A stretch of 42,638 nt of DNA from Cohnella lubricantis (GCF_014212015.1 NZ_JACJVN010000017.1:1-42638); one strand, 5' to 3'; shown: positions 6,552 to 15,474, counted from the first letter of the stretch. Made by a program: numbers and translations. Notes: a model not told the origin generated them from the sequence alone.

Positions 6552-8472
6552 TGCGGAGGGCAAAGAGGTCCGCATCTACGGCACGAATGAAGCCGGTAAG
6601 ACGACACTCGCTGACGGCTTTACGTGGTTGCTGTTCGGTAAGGACACGCAGAACAAGACGGACTTCGGTATTAAGACGCTGGACGAGTTTGGCAAGGAAC
6701 TGCACAACCTCGAACACGAGGTCGAGGGGTCGTTCCTGGTCGGAGGCATGCGCCGGACGCTCCGGAGAGTCTACCGCGAAGTTTACACCCGCAAGCGCGG
6801 CGCGGCAACGCTCGAATTCAGCGGTCACACGACAGATTACTTCGTTGACGGTGTGCCGGTCAAGAAATCGGAATATGAGGACGAGGTGGCCGCTCTCGTC
6901 GACGAAGAATACTTCAAACTCCTCACGAACCCCACCTATTTCAGCGAACAACTCGACTGGCGGAAGCGCCGCAAGACGTTGCTCGATGTATGCGGCGACA
7001 TCACGGATGACGATGTGATGGCCGGAAACAAGTCCTTGGCGGCTCTGCCGACCATCCTGCAAGGCCGCACGATCGATAAACACAAGGCGGTGATCGCGGC
7101 CCGCCGCAAAGAGATCAACGAAGAACTGCAGAAGCTGCCGATCCGAATCGATGAAGCCTCCAGAAGCATGCCGGAGACCGACGGTTTGGACAAGCAATGG
7201 ATTGAGACTCGCATCGCTGAACTGACGAGTCAGCAGGACGAGAAGCGAGCGGAAATCTCCCGGATCCAATCCGGCGGCGAAGTAGCCGTCAAGGAACGTC
7301 GACTGCGTGAGATCGAAGGCGAGTTGCAGCAGCTCAAGAACGAACTTCAAGGCGATACGTTGGAGCGAGTTGCGGCCAAGCGTCGCGAGGAGTCTCGCCT
7401 GCGGCAAGAAGCAGACGACATTCGCTTCGAGATCGAGACACTTGAACGGCGCATCAAGAGCCGCGAGCAGGCAATCTCCGAACGACGCGGCGAAGCGGAT
7501 CGGCTCCGGTCGCAATGGAAGGCCCGCAATGATGAGCAGTTCCACGGGCACACCCATGATGAGAATTGCCCTTACTGCGGACAAGCCCTACCTGCTGAAC
7601 AAGTCGCCGCAGCCCATAGCAAGGCGCTGGCGGAGTTCAACCGCGCGAAGGCCGAGGCACTCGAATCGATCTCCAGACGCGGTAGGGCGGCGACGCTTGA
7701 ATCCACACGGTTGGAAGCGGAGAATATCGAAGCTTCTGATCTTGTCCAAAAGCTAAGCGTGACATGCAGAGAGAAATATTCTGATGCAGAGTTCGCTGCT
7801 AAGGAACTCGCGACACTCCAATCCAACGTGGCCGACGTCGAATCGCATCCAGCATACATCCAGAAGCGTGAGGAACTCGCCTCGGTTCGCCAGGAAATCG
7901 TTAGCTTGCAAGAGTCGGCATATGACGCCGTTGCCGTGGTACGTAGCGAACTGGACGAACTGAACGCCGCGATCGCCGGCTACCGGCAGGATCTAGCCAA
8001 GTTCGAACTTGCTGAATCGACCCGCAAGCGCATCGCCGAATACGAGCAGCGGGAGAAGGAACTTGCCGAAGAATTCGAAAGGCTGGAGCACGAGCTTTAC
8101 CTGACGGAAGAATTCACCCGGGCCAAGGTTGCCATGCTCGAATCCCGTATCAACAGCCGGTTCCAGTTGGTTCGGTTCAAACTCTTCAAGGAGCAGGTCA
8201 ACGGCGGCTTGGAAGAATGCTGTGAAGCGACGTACAAAGGCGTTCCGTATGGCGCCGGCCTGAACAACGCCGCACGGATTAATGCCGGTCTCGACATCAT
8301 CAACACGCTGTCGGAGCACTTCGAAGTATCCGTACCGATCTTCGTGGACAATGCCGAGTCGGTCGTGGAACTGATCGATACGGTCGGACAAAAGGTTTGC
8401 CTGGTCGTCAGCGCGCTGGACAAGCAACTCCGCGTCGAGACGATCGGAGAAGAAATGAAGGAGGCGGTATAA
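6484..8472 (+). CDS. Rad50/SbcC-like AAA ATPase with zinc hook
   Basis: A 662-aa SMC-type ATPase probably acting with the next two genes in phage DNA recombination or end processing. The Walker A GTNEAGKTT is near residues 34-42. Long coiled coils flank the zinc hook CPYCGQ near residue 362. The Walker B strand PIFVDNAES lies near residues 618-626. The ABC signature is divergent (NNAARINAGLDII instead of LSGG), as in short phage Rad50-like proteins. GGAGG lies 8 nt before the chosen ATG; an in-frame ATG six codons upstream is less likely. No Mre11/SbcD-type nuclease is adjacent; the MBL-fold enzyme two genes on may take that role. Confidence 0.88.
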   Translation: MKRIQLLRLTLLNFKGARNFTLNAEGKEVRIYGTNEAGKTTLADGFTWLLFGKDTQNKTDFGIKTLDEFGKELHNLEHEVEGSFLVGGMRRTLRRVYREVYTRKRGAATLEFSGHTTDYFVDGVPVKKSEYEDEVAALVDEEYFKLLTNPTYFSEQLDWRKRRKTLLDVCGDITDDDVMAGNKSLAALPTILQGRTIDKHKAVIAARRKEINEELQKLPIRIDEASRSMPETDGLDKQWIETRIAELTSQQDEKRAEISRIQSGGEVAVKERRLREIEGELQQLKNELQGDTLERVAAKRREESRLRQEADDIRFEIETLERRIKSREQAISERRGEADRLRSQWKARNDEQFHGHTHDENCPYCGQALPAEQVAAAHSKALAEFNRAKAEALESISRRGRAATLESTRLEAENIEASDLVQKLSVTCREKYSDAEFAAKELATLQSNVADVESHPAYIQKREELASVRQEIVSLQESAYDAVAVVRSELDELNAAIAGYRQDLAKFELAESTRKRIAEYEQREKELAEEFERLEHELYLTEEFTRAKVAMLESRINSRFQLVRFKLFKEQVNGGLEECCEATYKGVPYGAGLNNAARINAGLDIINTLSEHFEVSVPIFVDNAESVVELIDTVGQKVCLVVSALDKQLRVETIGEEMKEAV

Positions 8473-8473
8473 G

Positions 8474-9616
8474 ATGAATGAATTCTCCACGGCCCTTGTC
8501 AAAGTAACAGACATCTACGCGCCGATGATCGAGCGGCAGCTTAACGGAAATGGGGTCCATTTGGACCCTTACGCCCGGCAGTGTGTTGTTAACGCTATCT
8601 CGGTAATCAATTCAGTGCTTGATTCCAAGGCGATTTCTTGGAACGACGAGAAGCTCGACAAGAACAATATCACTCAAGTCCTTATGAATGTTGCAGCGCT
8701 AAAATTGAACGCTGCGGCAAGCCCACGGGAAGTGTTCTTTCAGATTCGCAACGTCAACGTGAAAGCAAAACCAAGCGACCCGGACAACTGGCGTAAACAG
8801 ATTGAGATGGGCATCGAAGGGGACGGGAACGACGCCATTCTCAATCGGTTTGGTCGAAACGTCAAGCAAGTCCGTCCTTATTGGCTTGTTCGCGAGAAGG
8901 ACCACTTCGAATACCCCGGTTTTAATGGGCTCGAAATGACGCCACCAGTGTGGCGGCCGACAGGGCAAGGCGAAGTCGTTCGGATCGTCTATCCTATCAT
9001 CTTCAACGACAACAGTATTCAGTATTTCATCGGCGAGAGAGACGATGTGGTTAAAAACCTGATCGCCCACATGAATAACAACATGATGAATGAAACGTTC
9101 GGGGTATGCGCGGACCGCTTCAAAGCTACGTCGGAGCAGAAAAAGCAGATCGCCGCTAAGAAGGCAGAAATCCTGAAGAAAGCTAAGGAAGCCGGACTCG
9201 GTGCCCTGGACGACCCTGAACTGCAGCAATACATCAGCCCGGCGTGGTCTGAGTTCCACAGTCGCGAGCAAATGCTGATCCGCAAGATGCGGAACAACAT
9301 CGTCAAGAAGATCCCGAAGGACTTCGGCAGCGCGTTCGTCGAGATTTTGCACAACAACGTGGCGGATGAGACGTATTCGTCGGTCCAGCGGGAGATCAGT
9401 GAGAATGCGAATAGCGAGCCGATTGACGTGGAGGCAAAAGTAACGAATGAGACGACGGAAGCGGTTCCGAATTCGATAACCGAAACACCGGTTGGCGGCG
9501 AAGCTACTCGAGAGGAAGGTAAACAGGAAGATCCCGCGCAAGGCGACCTGTTCGATCAAGAAATGGCAGCCGCTGAAGCATACGCCGCTGGTGTCGGCGC
9601 AACTCCAGACTTCTGA
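8474..9616 (+). CDS. Putative RecT-like single-strand annealing protein
   Basis: 380 aa, positioned where phages carry RecT/Erf-type annealing proteins, between the Rad50-like ATPase and an MBL-fold protein. The N-terminal part includes CVVNAISVINSVLDSKAISW and NITQVLMNVAALKLNAAASP, a repeated-helix region like that before the RecT core. A central conserved-looking segment reads VVRIVYPIIFNDNSIQYFIG. The C-terminal 100 residues are acidic and low-complexity, like the tail of a DNA-binding protein that recruits partners. I cannot confirm the RecT fold by eye. AAGGAGG before the ATG gives a firm start. Confidence 0.5.
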   Translation: MNEFSTALVKVTDIYAPMIERQLNGNGVHLDPYARQCVVNAISVINSVLDSKAISWNDEKLDKNNITQVLMNVAALKLNAAASPREVFFQIRNVNVKAKPSDPDNWRKQIEMGIEGDGNDAILNRFGRNVKQVRPYWLVREKDHFEYPGFNGLEMTPPVWRPTGQGEVVRIVYPIIFNDNSIQYFIGERDDVVKNLIAHMNNNMMNETFGVCADRFKATSEQKKQIAAKKAEILKKAKEAGLGALDDPELQQYISPAWSEFHSREQMLIRKMRNNIVKKIPKDFGSAFVEILHNNVADETYSSVQREISENANSEPIDVEAKVTNETTEAVPNSITETPVGGEATREEGKQEDPAQGDLFDQEMAAAEAYAAGVGATPDF

Positions 9617-10323
9617 TGATCACTATTAAATCGTTCGGAAGCAGCTCGGCCGGCAACTGCTATTGGATATCAGACGGTCGGTCAGAACTTCTGCTAGAAG
9701 CCGGCCTCCGCTTCGCAGACATCCGCAAGGCGTTGGACTTTCGCGTCTCCCGCCTTGCGGGCTGCCTTATCAGCCACGAACACGGAGACCATAGCAAATC
9801 AGCCAAGGACCTCATGAAAGCCGGCGTGACCGTCTACGCTTCGCAGGGTACATTTGACTCCTTGAAGATCAGCGGACACCGCGCGCGGCCTGTGCGCTCC
9901 AAGGAGCAATTTACGGTTGGTTCGTGGACAGTGATGCCGTTCGATGTGGAGCACGACGTGGACGAGCCCATCGGCTTCCTGATGACTAACCATGACGGTG
10001 ACAAACTGGCGTTCTTGACCGACACATACTACTGCCGGTACACGTTCAGCGGAATCACTCATCTGATGGTCGAGTGCAACTACTCGCTGCGGATCCTCGA
10101 CGAGAACATCGCCGCCGGGCGCGTCCATCCCGCGATGCGGCCCCGGCTGCTCCGGTCACATTTCAGCCTTGAGAACGTTAAGGACTTCCTCCGGGCGAAT
10201 GATCTATCGCAACTACAGGAGATTTACTTGTTGCACCTTTCGGACAGCAACAGCGATGAAGCACTGTTCAAACGCGAGATCCAATCTATCACAGGGAAGC
10301 CGGTATACGTCGCCGGTAGATGA
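9616..10323 (+). CDS. MBL-fold metallohydrolase of the recombination cassette
   Basis: The 235-aa protein has the metallo-beta-lactamase signature SHEHGDHS (HxHxDH, about residues 53-60), then FLTDTYY with the metal-bridging Asp, VECNYS, and HLSDSNSD with a late His. It resembles the WalJ/YycJ branch. Phage members follow RecT-like genes and are thought to be nucleases that supply single strands, though that is inference. Its ATG overlaps the stop of the preceding gene (TGATG), so expression is coupled. Confidence 0.8.
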   Translation: MITIKSFGSSSAGNCYWISDGRSELLLEAGLRFADIRKALDFRVSRLAGCLISHEHGDHSKSAKDLMKAGVTVYASQGTFDSLKISGHRARPVRSKEQFTVGSWTVMPFDVEHDVDEPIGFLMTNHDGDKLAFLTDTYYCRYTFSGITHLMVECNYSLRILDENIAAGRVHPAMRPRLLRSHFSLENVKDFLRANDLSQLQEIYLLHLSDSNSDEALFKREIQSITGKPVYVAGR

Positions 10324-10337
10324 AAGGAGGGTCGCCA

Positions 10338-10952
10338 ATGTGCCAGAAGTTGCAGGATATGAAGATACTCATTCCGGAAATCCCGAGCGAGTGGACGCAA
10401 CGAACTAGGTCGGGAAACACGAACATTTGGAATGATTTGTTTTATCGGAATGGATTACCGGAAGTTAAACTAGATCCTCCCATGCGCGGGCTGTACGCGG
10501 AACGTTTTGAGGATGGTTGGTACTGGGTATGTGGGTGTCAAAAGTGCCTAGGAATCTTCGATAAGCACTCCTACATTACTTGTTATGAACACGATCGCTG
10601 CGAGACGTGCGGAATTCATAGAAGCGAGTTGAAAGAGGTTCCATGGGGGCTCATCGCTGGATGGCAATGCAATCCATGCAGAGAAGCAGAACGAGCAGAA
10701 CGAAAGTCTGAGGCACTGTCGGCTGCGCAAGCGCGCGGCCATTCGGAAGATGACTGTTGGCGAACGAACGAGGTTATCTGCCCTGTATGCGGCTCTGAGA
10801 ATTCATCAGATGACATGCACGGATCTTCTGAACATGAAGTAACTTGTTGCATTTGCGACGCAGAATTCATCGTTGAAGTTGAGTACGACCCGAAATATAC
10901 ATCGCGACTTAAGCATACGGAGGAGGCGGACGATGAAGGATCGGCTGCGTGA
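10338..10952 (+). CDS. Multi-cysteine zinc-binding hypothetical protein
   Basis: 204 aa with several Cys pairs: CGCQKC, then CYEHDRCETCGIH, CNPCREAE, and a C-terminal ribbon CPVCGSENSS...CCICDAEF. Two or three zinc sites are likely, and the last resembles a DNA- or RNA-binding ribbon. The start is set by AAAGGAGGG 6 nt before the ATG. It follows the MBL-fold gene and overlaps the next small gene. Specific function unknown. Confidence 0.7.
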   Translation: MCQKLQDMKILIPEIPSEWTQRTRSGNTNIWNDLFYRNGLPEVKLDPPMRGLYAERFEDGWYWVCGCQKCLGIFDKHSYITCYEHDRCETCGIHRSELKEVPWGLIAGWQCNPCREAERAERKSEALSAAQARGHSEDDCWRTNEVICPVCGSENSSDDMHGSSEHEVTCCICDAEFIVEVEYDPKYTSRLKHTEEADDEGSAA

Positions 10953-11097
10953 ATTGCAGATGAAGGACGTCGCCGACATGCAAGCAGTTCAGACGCTAAT
11001 TGACGCCGGCATTGATCCGGACGAAGCGGCAGGAGCGACGATCGGCGGCCGGTTCCAACTCTCCGAAACGACGAGGGAAGCCCTTGTCAGACATTGA
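10933..11097 (+). CDS. Small hypothetical protein, 54 aa
   Basis: A short helical protein (MKDRLRELQMKDVADMQAVQ, then LIDAGIDPDEAAGATIGGRF) with GGAGGAGG about 5 nt before its ATG. It overlaps the previous gene by 20 nt and the next by 14 nt. No family recognised. Confidence 0.6.
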   Translation: MKDRLRELQMKDVADMQAVQTLIDAGIDPDEAAGATIGGRFQLSETTREALVRH

Positions 11098-11293
11098 GTT
11101 CCCGGACGAGTTCGGCCAGCCATTGCTCCGGTCTGGTATCGCCGACCACGTCTGGCGGCTCAAAGAGACGGACCCAGAAGCGTTCAGGGCGAAGGTGATC
11201 GCATACTTCGCCCTCTGCTATCCCGGATGGCGCGTTGTCCGCGCTCAGTATCCAACGATCTATCTACAAGATGAGAGGGGGCAGAAAGCGTGA
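11084..11293 (+). CDS. Small hypothetical protein, 69 aa
   Basis: The chosen start is a TTG with GAGGGA 5 nt upstream, giving MSDIEFPDEFGQPLLRSGIA and later YFALCYPGWRVVRAQYPTIY. The frame upstream of this point is a shadow of the previous gene. The stop is overlapped by the GTG of the next gene. Function unknown. Confidence 0.6.
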   Translation: MSDIEFPDEFGQPLLRSGIADHVWRLKETDPEAFRAKVIAYFALCYPGWRVVRAQYPTIYLQDERGQKA

Positions 11294-11442
11294 AGCACGA
11301 TCGCAGACCTAACAGACGACAGATGAGAGCCATTGCCGCAGCTGGCTTGATGCCAAGCGAGTGGTATGTCGTTAAGAATCTGTCAGGCGAATTGCACATC
11401 AAGAACCGGTTCACGGACAAAGTGAAAGTCATTCCTGCGTGA
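11290..11442 (+). CDS. DUF6906-like small protein, 50 aa
   Basis: Begins at a GTG overlapping the stop of the previous gene (GTGA). The peptide KHDRRPNRRQMRAIAAAGLM, then EWYVVKNLSGELHIKNR, matches a pattern I know from small Bacillales phage proteins (K.G..P.rrQ..ai..aGL.p..WlvvKNl..eLhi.hr), annotated as DUF6906. The function of the family is unknown. Confidence 0.65.
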   Translation: MKHDRRPNRRQMRAIAAAGLMPSEWYVVKNLSGELHIKNRFTDKVKVIPA

Positions 11443-11455
11443 GAGGGTGAACAGC

Positions 11456-11821
11456 ATGCCAATCGGCGACTTCAATCCTTATCCGAAGGAGAAGCAACTG
11501 TTTCAACGCCGAACCAAGCCGACGCAGCGTCAGATGGGCGAGATTAGCCCGAGCGTGGACCGCGAGCTTAAGGATCGGTCAGGATATGTCTGCGAGGTGC
11601 GTAAGCGCTGTAGCGGCGCCAGAGCGACGCAGAGGGCGCACACGAAGGGCCGGCGAACGATACCGCGAAAGACAGCGGTCGACGACCTCTTCCATGCCTG
11701 CGTCGGCTGCCACATCTGGATGGACGAAACGCCGGAAGGAATCCGGTTTAAGAGGCAAGTACGGGAGATTGGCGGCACTACGGTTTATCTGCAACAGAAT
11801 CTGAACGCATTAGGGGGATGA
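11456..11821 (+). CDS. HNH-like endonuclease, 121 aa
   Basis: A small protein with an HNH-type core: CEVRKRCSGARATQRAHTKG, then a spacer and FHACVGCHIWMDETPEG. The AH...C..CH pattern fits a zinc-stabilised HNH fold. The middle Asn is not obvious, so it may bind DNA without cutting, or be a NinG-like recombination nuclease. ATG is chosen because GAGAGG is 9 nt upstream; a GTG three codons earlier abuts that site. It lies just before the replication genes. Confidence 0.6.
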   Translation: MPIGDFNPYPKEKQLFQRRTKPTQRQMGEISPSVDRELKDRSGYVCEVRKRCSGARATQRAHTKGRRTIPRKTAVDDLFHACVGCHIWMDETPEGIRFKRQVREIGGTTVYLQQNLNALGG

Positions 11822-11826
11822 GGGGA

Positions 11827-12786
11827 ATGTCCGAAAGCTACCCCTTCCCAACATATTCAGGACTACTGGAGCCGAAGCATTACGAGAATATCGGTATGGC
11901 AATCTGGCTCTTCCTCTGGTGCATCAGCTCCACGACCAAGGAAGTCCAGCGGGATGGGATTACTTGGGGAATTGTCCTCGGGAGCAAGCCTGTCAAAATC
12001 GATTACTTATCCAAGCAGTTCAATATAAACAGATCAACGATCAAACGGTGGGTAGATACCCTGGAAGAGCACGATTATATCAGAGTAACACGAGCTCCAT
12101 ACGGTCTGATATTCGAGGTGAGAAACTCCAAGAAGTACACGAATCAGAGACAGCTCGAAATTGCACCATCTGAACAGAGAGATAGCTCAAAAATGCACCA
12201 TCTGTTAGATAGTGATGGTGCAAATATGAACCATCAGCAGTGCAAAAATGAGCCATCTAATAAAGATATTATAAAGACCTTGATTGATAGATTGATAGAC
12301 GGATTGAACGATGTCCGATTCTCGGAAGAAAGATGCGGGGTTCTTACGACCGTCGTGGCTTCCTTGTCCACGAGACAAATACATCTTGACGACCAGACCA
12401 TTTCAATCCGCGCCGCAGAAATCGAGCGCTATTACATGGCTCGGAAGAATCGCATTCATCCTGTTGGCGCCGATTGGGTGCCGATCCAGAGAATCTCGAA
12501 GATGCCAATACCGATGGAATACATCACCTTCGGGATCGACCTTGCATTCGCTCGGCATGCACTGACAAAGCGCTGGCCGACCGACGAGATCAATCAGTTT
12601 GCCTACTGCGAGAAAGTCATCATCGGGACATGGAATCGACTGCTGAGCGATATTGCCGCGTACAACTCGCCGGCAGAGGCGGAAGTCGTGCCGATCGGCC
12701 AGGCACAGCGACGAACTGGCAAACAACGGAGGCTAGATGATCTAAGGCGGAAGGCGAAGGAGGAACGAGAGCGTGGACAGAGCTGA
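11827..12786 (+). CDS. Phage replication protein with winged-helix N-terminus (DnaD-like)
   Basis: 319 aa. Residues 1-100 form a winged helix-turn-helix resembling replication initiators (IAWLFLWCISSTTKE-type helix in the form MAIWLFLWCISSTTKEVQRD, then LSKQFNINRSTIKRWVDTLE and IRVTRAPYGLIFEV). A polar linker follows, then a helical C-terminal domain (AFARHALTKRWPTDEINQFA) ending in a very basic tail. It precedes a helicase loader and DnaB, so it probably binds the phage origin and recruits them. An ATG three codons upstream abuts AGGGGG and is less likely. The exact family is uncertain. Confidence 0.7.
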   Translation: MSESYPFPTYSGLLEPKHYENIGMAIWLFLWCISSTTKEVQRDGITWGIVLGSKPVKIDYLSKQFNINRSTIKRWVDTLEEHDYIRVTRAPYGLIFEVRNSKKYTNQRQLEIAPSEQRDSSKMHHLLDSDGANMNHQQCKNEPSNKDIIKTLIDRLIDGLNDVRFSEERCGVLTTVVASLSTRQIHLDDQTISIRAAEIERYYMARKNRIHPVGADWVPIQRISKMPIPMEYITFGIDLAFARHALTKRWPTDEINQFAYCEKVIIGTWNRLLSDIAAYNSPAEAEVVPIGQAQRRTGKQRRLDDLRRKAKEERERGQS

Positions 12787-13114
12787 CGTCATTGAGCTTT
12801 TCATCGAACTCAAAACGGCTTACCCGAATTTCGATGATAGCGACGAAAATATTGATTTGCACTTCAAGTACCTTAAGGATTTTCCATTCGGAGACGCGAT
12901 GAAGAATGTTGAGAAGCACATATTGACCGAGCGGTTTCCACCGACGATCGCCGACATCCGCGGCCGTCTCGGCGACCTAGCGGACAGCCAGCGAAGCAAA
13001 GAAGCTGCCGAATCCTTTGCCGCTCAGATCGAACTCTGGAAGCGAAATGCAGCGCCACCTCCGGACGGATACTGGGAGACCATGAAAGCGAAATTGCGAG
13101 GTGACAGTGCATGA
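12773..13114 (+). CDS. Replicative helicase loader, G39P-like
   Basis: A 113-aa protein resembling SPP1 gp39 (G39P) and its relatives: VIELFIELKTAYPNFDDSDE, then LKDFPFGDAMKNVEKHI and RFPPTIADIRGRL, with a disordered C-terminal half. Proteins of this family hold the hexameric helicase and load it at the origin. GTG is the start, with AAGGAGG 8 nt upstream. It overlaps both the initiator and dnaB, consistent with a stoichiometric replication complex. Confidence 0.82.
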   Translation: MDRADVIELFIELKTAYPNFDDSDENIDLHFKYLKDFPFGDAMKNVEKHILTERFPPTIADIRGRLGDLADSQRSKEAAESFAAQIELWKRNAAPPPDGYWETMKAKLRGDSA

Positions 13115-14520
13115 ACATGGAAGACTTCTTGGGCATTGAAACACCATGCGACATCGCGGCAGAGCAGGCAGTACTCGGAGCAATCTTGACGGAACCGGCG
13201 ACAATCGAAACCGTCCGGGAAACGCTGCAGGGCGGCGAGTTTTTCGACAAGTCCCATGCACGGATCTACAGGGCCATGCTTAAGGTGCAGGACGTTGACA
13301 ACCCGCTGGACTTGCTGACGATTACAGCTGCGTTGCAGGACAGCAAGGAACTTGAAGACGTCGGCGGTGTAAGCTACATGACGAAACTGGCTAACGCGGT
13401 TCCCACCACGGCCAACGTCGGATTCTACGCCGACCGAGTCGCCGATATGTTCTTGCGGCGCCAGGCAATCGAAACATCGCTCGAAATGCTTCGGCAAGCT
13501 GCGAGGCAGGAAGACGTCAACGGTTTCGTATCGATGGCAGAAGCGGCCGTTTCCCGGCTCTCCGATCAGGCAACGCCAGCAAAGGAATTCCGAGAGATCA
13601 AGGATGTGCTCATGGAGGTGTGGGAGCAGGCCGAGCAACGGTACAACAACCGCAACACCTTCGGGGGCGTCACCGGCATTCCTACAGGTTATCGCGATTT
13701 AGATCGAATGACTGCCGGCTTCCAGCGAAGCGACTTAATCATCGTCGCGGCACGGCCGTCAGTGGGCAAGACGGCATTCGCGTTGAATGTCGCTCAGAAT
13801 GTCGCTGTTAAGACGGATGAGACCGTTGCCATTTTCAGTCTTGAGATGTCTGCCGGCCAACTCGTTCAACGTATGATCTCGTCGGAAGGGAATGTTGACG
13901 CTAGCCGCATGCGAACTGGATTCTTCGAAGGTGATGATTGGGAGAAGATGGGCGGCGCTGTCGGAACCTTATCCGAGGCGAAAATTTTCATCGATGACAC
14001 ACCGGGAATCACAGTCAACGAGATCCGATCGAAATGTCGGAAACTCAAGAAGGATAAGAGCTTGGGCATGATTTTGATCGACTATCTGCAGCTGATTCAA
14101 GGAAGCGGCCGGCGCGGTGCTAATCGGCAAGAAGAAGTGTCTCAGATCTCCCGTACGCTCAAGCAGATCGCGCGCGAACTGGAAGTGCCGGTCATCGCAT
14201 TGTCGCAGCTCTCCCGCGGCGTAGAACAGCGGCAGGACAAGCGTCCGATGATGTCAGACCTTCGAGAGTCGGGTGCGATCGAGCAGGATGCCGACATCGT
14301 AGCTTTTCTGTACCGAGACGATTACTACGACAAGGAAACCGAGAAGAAGAACATCATCGAGATCATCATCGCGAAGCAGCGCAACGGTCCGGTAGGCACG
14401 GTCGAGCTCGTGTTCCTGAAGAACTTCAACAAGTTCGTCAGCTTGGATCGCGGGCATGACGAGCAGACGTTCAGCAGCCAACACAAGCCGACGGGAACAT
14501 CCGGGAGGGAATGGGCGTGA
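13111..14520 (+). CDS. dnaB: Replicative DNA helicase DnaB
   Basis: 469 aa with the usual two-domain layout. The N-terminal helical domain begins AAEQAVLGAILTEPATIETV and contains FFDKSHARIYRAM. The RecA-like motor has Walker A ARPSVGKTAFA near residue 218, an IFSLEMSAGQLVQRM block, Walker B MILIDYLQLI and ALSQLSRGVEQR. The domain DREATSGAIEQDAD-type block appears as LRESGAIEQDADIVAFLYRD. It unwinds the phage replication fork. GAGGTGACA precedes the ATG, which overlaps the loader's stop. Confidence 0.95.
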   Translation: MNMEDFLGIETPCDIAAEQAVLGAILTEPATIETVRETLQGGEFFDKSHARIYRAMLKVQDVDNPLDLLTITAALQDSKELEDVGGVSYMTKLANAVPTTANVGFYADRVADMFLRRQAIETSLEMLRQAARQEDVNGFVSMAEAAVSRLSDQATPAKEFREIKDVLMEVWEQAEQRYNNRNTFGGVTGIPTGYRDLDRMTAGFQRSDLIIVAARPSVGKTAFALNVAQNVAVKTDETVAIFSLEMSAGQLVQRMISSEGNVDASRMRTGFFEGDDWEKMGGAVGTLSEAKIFIDDTPGITVNEIRSKCRKLKKDKSLGMILIDYLQLIQGSGRRGANRQEEVSQISRTLKQIARELEVPVIALSQLSRGVEQRQDKRPMMSDLRESGAIEQDADIVAFLYRDDYYDKETEKKNIIEIIIAKQRNGPVGTVELVFLKNFNKFVSLDRGHDEQTFSSQHKPTGTSGREWA

Positions 14521-14900
14521 GGCTGACCATACCCGGTACGACACCGAGCGTCAACCATATGTACAAGGATAAGTGGATTAAGGGCCGTAAATATCGCGTT
14601 CTTACGGATGAAGCGCAAGCATGGGCCGACGAAGCGGTTCTACTGGCGAAGTCGTGGCGGAACAGAACGCGGTGGTCGACGCCGGAAGGCAAAGTGGTTG
14701 TTAATCTTTGGTTCTTCTTCCCAGACAATCGGAAGCGCGATACTCATAACGGGCAGAAATTGTTGCTTGATTGTCTCGAAGCAGCAGGGATTTATGAAAA
14801 CGATCGGTACGCGTTGCCGCGAATCATGGACTGGGAGATCGACCGCGCCAATCCGCGAATCGAACTTGAAATATTTAAGCTTCAGGAGGTTGCATCTTGA
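14517..14900 (+). CDS. rusA: RusA-family Holliday junction resolvase
   Basis: About 127 aa, starting RLTIPGTTPSVNHMYK as RusA proteins do. The catalytic region KRDTHNGQKLLLDCLEAAGI followed by YENDRY supplies the acidic residues that bind Mg2+. RusA cuts four-way junctions made during recombination and replication. GTG is chosen because GGGAGG is 8 nt upstream and it overlaps the dnaB stop as GTGA; an ATG two codons upstream is nearly on top of that site. Confidence 0.88.
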   Translation: MRLTIPGTTPSVNHMYKDKWIKGRKYRVLTDEAQAWADEAVLLAKSWRNRTRWSTPEGKVVVNLWFFFPDNRKRDTHNGQKLLLDCLEAAGIYENDRYALPRIMDWEIDRANPRIELEIFKLQEVAS

Positions 14901-15043
14901 GCATTCCGATTTTAGACCAGCTCACCGAACTCGGAGAGCACGAAGAAACGATCATCGTCATCCAGGGACAAGCGTTCCTGGTTACGAGAGCCACTGAGGA
15001 TGATATCGAGCGGATCGGACGAGGTTACTTTTGCATGGATTAG
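14897..15043 (+). CDS. Small hypothetical protein, 48 aa
   Basis: Starts at TTG overlapping the RusA stop, with AGGAGGT 6 nt upstream. The acidic peptide ETIIVIQGQAFLVTRATEDD is followed by a short C-terminal strand. No family recognised; accepted on the strength of the ribosome binding site and tight gene packing. Confidence 0.55.
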   Translation: MSIPILDQLTELGEHEETIIVIQGQAFLVTRATEDDIERIGRGYFCMD

Positions 15044-15055
15044 GGAGGAATCCGC

Positions 15056-15220
15056 ATGAACTGGAGACTCGCATCAACATCCCAATTATACGAGATCGCC
15101 TACCACGACGACGGCGCACACATCGAGCACCGAATAGCTGCCGCAGCTGAAATCAAGCGGAGGAACCGCAGAAAGTACGGCCGGACACATTTCAAGATCA
15201 AGGAGGTCTACCAGCGATGA
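15056..15220 (+). CDS. Small basic hypothetical protein, 54 aa
   Basis: GGGAGGAA precedes the ATG by about 6 nt. The peptide has an acidic first half and a basic C-terminal half (EIKRRNRRKYGRTHFKIKEV), which could bind nucleic acid. Its stop overlaps the next start (ATGA). Function unknown. Confidence 0.6.
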   Translation: MNWRLASTSQLYEIAYHDDGAHIEHRIAAAAEIKRRNRRKYGRTHFKIKEVYQR

Positions 15221-15474
15221 CTCAGATGAAAGTATGGCGTCTGTCTCCGGAGCAAATGAACGCATATGAGTCCGGCGAAGACCTTGGGGAGCCTGATGTT
15301 GTCGTTCAACCAGCATCACTGGCCGGCATGAACGAATGCACAATCGTGCGACCGTCGCTTAAGCAGAGGATCGGGCAAGGGCGGATACCGATGCGGCAGC
15401 CTCGAGACAGTTTTGGAGAGTTAGTCAACAAGCCGATCGCGTTGCCGGTACGAAAGGTGAGTGGGAAGCCATGA
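15217..15474 (+). CDS. Hypothetical protein, 85 aa
   Basis: AAGGAGGT is upstream of the ATG. The sequence MTQMKVWRLSPEQMNAYESG is followed by a proline- and arginine-rich region; no known domain is seen. It is coupled to both neighbours by four-base overlaps, part of a run of small early genes between rusA and dam. Confidence 0.6.
   Translation: MTQMKVWRLSPEQMNAYESGEDLGEPDVVVQPASLAGMNECTIVRPSLKQRIGQGRIPMRQPRDSFGELVNKPIALPVRKVSGKP

Noticed and set aside
6457..7584. Long minus-strand open frame (375 codons) opposite the Rad50-like gene
   Set aside because: It is a shadow of the GC-biased codon pattern of the real gene; there is no ribosome binding site or recognisable protein.
11456..11821. 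HNH homing endonuclease that would help terminase cut cos DNA
   Set aside because: It lies in the early replication region, far from terS/terL, and the terminase is of the PBSX/SPP1 type that usually packages by headful.
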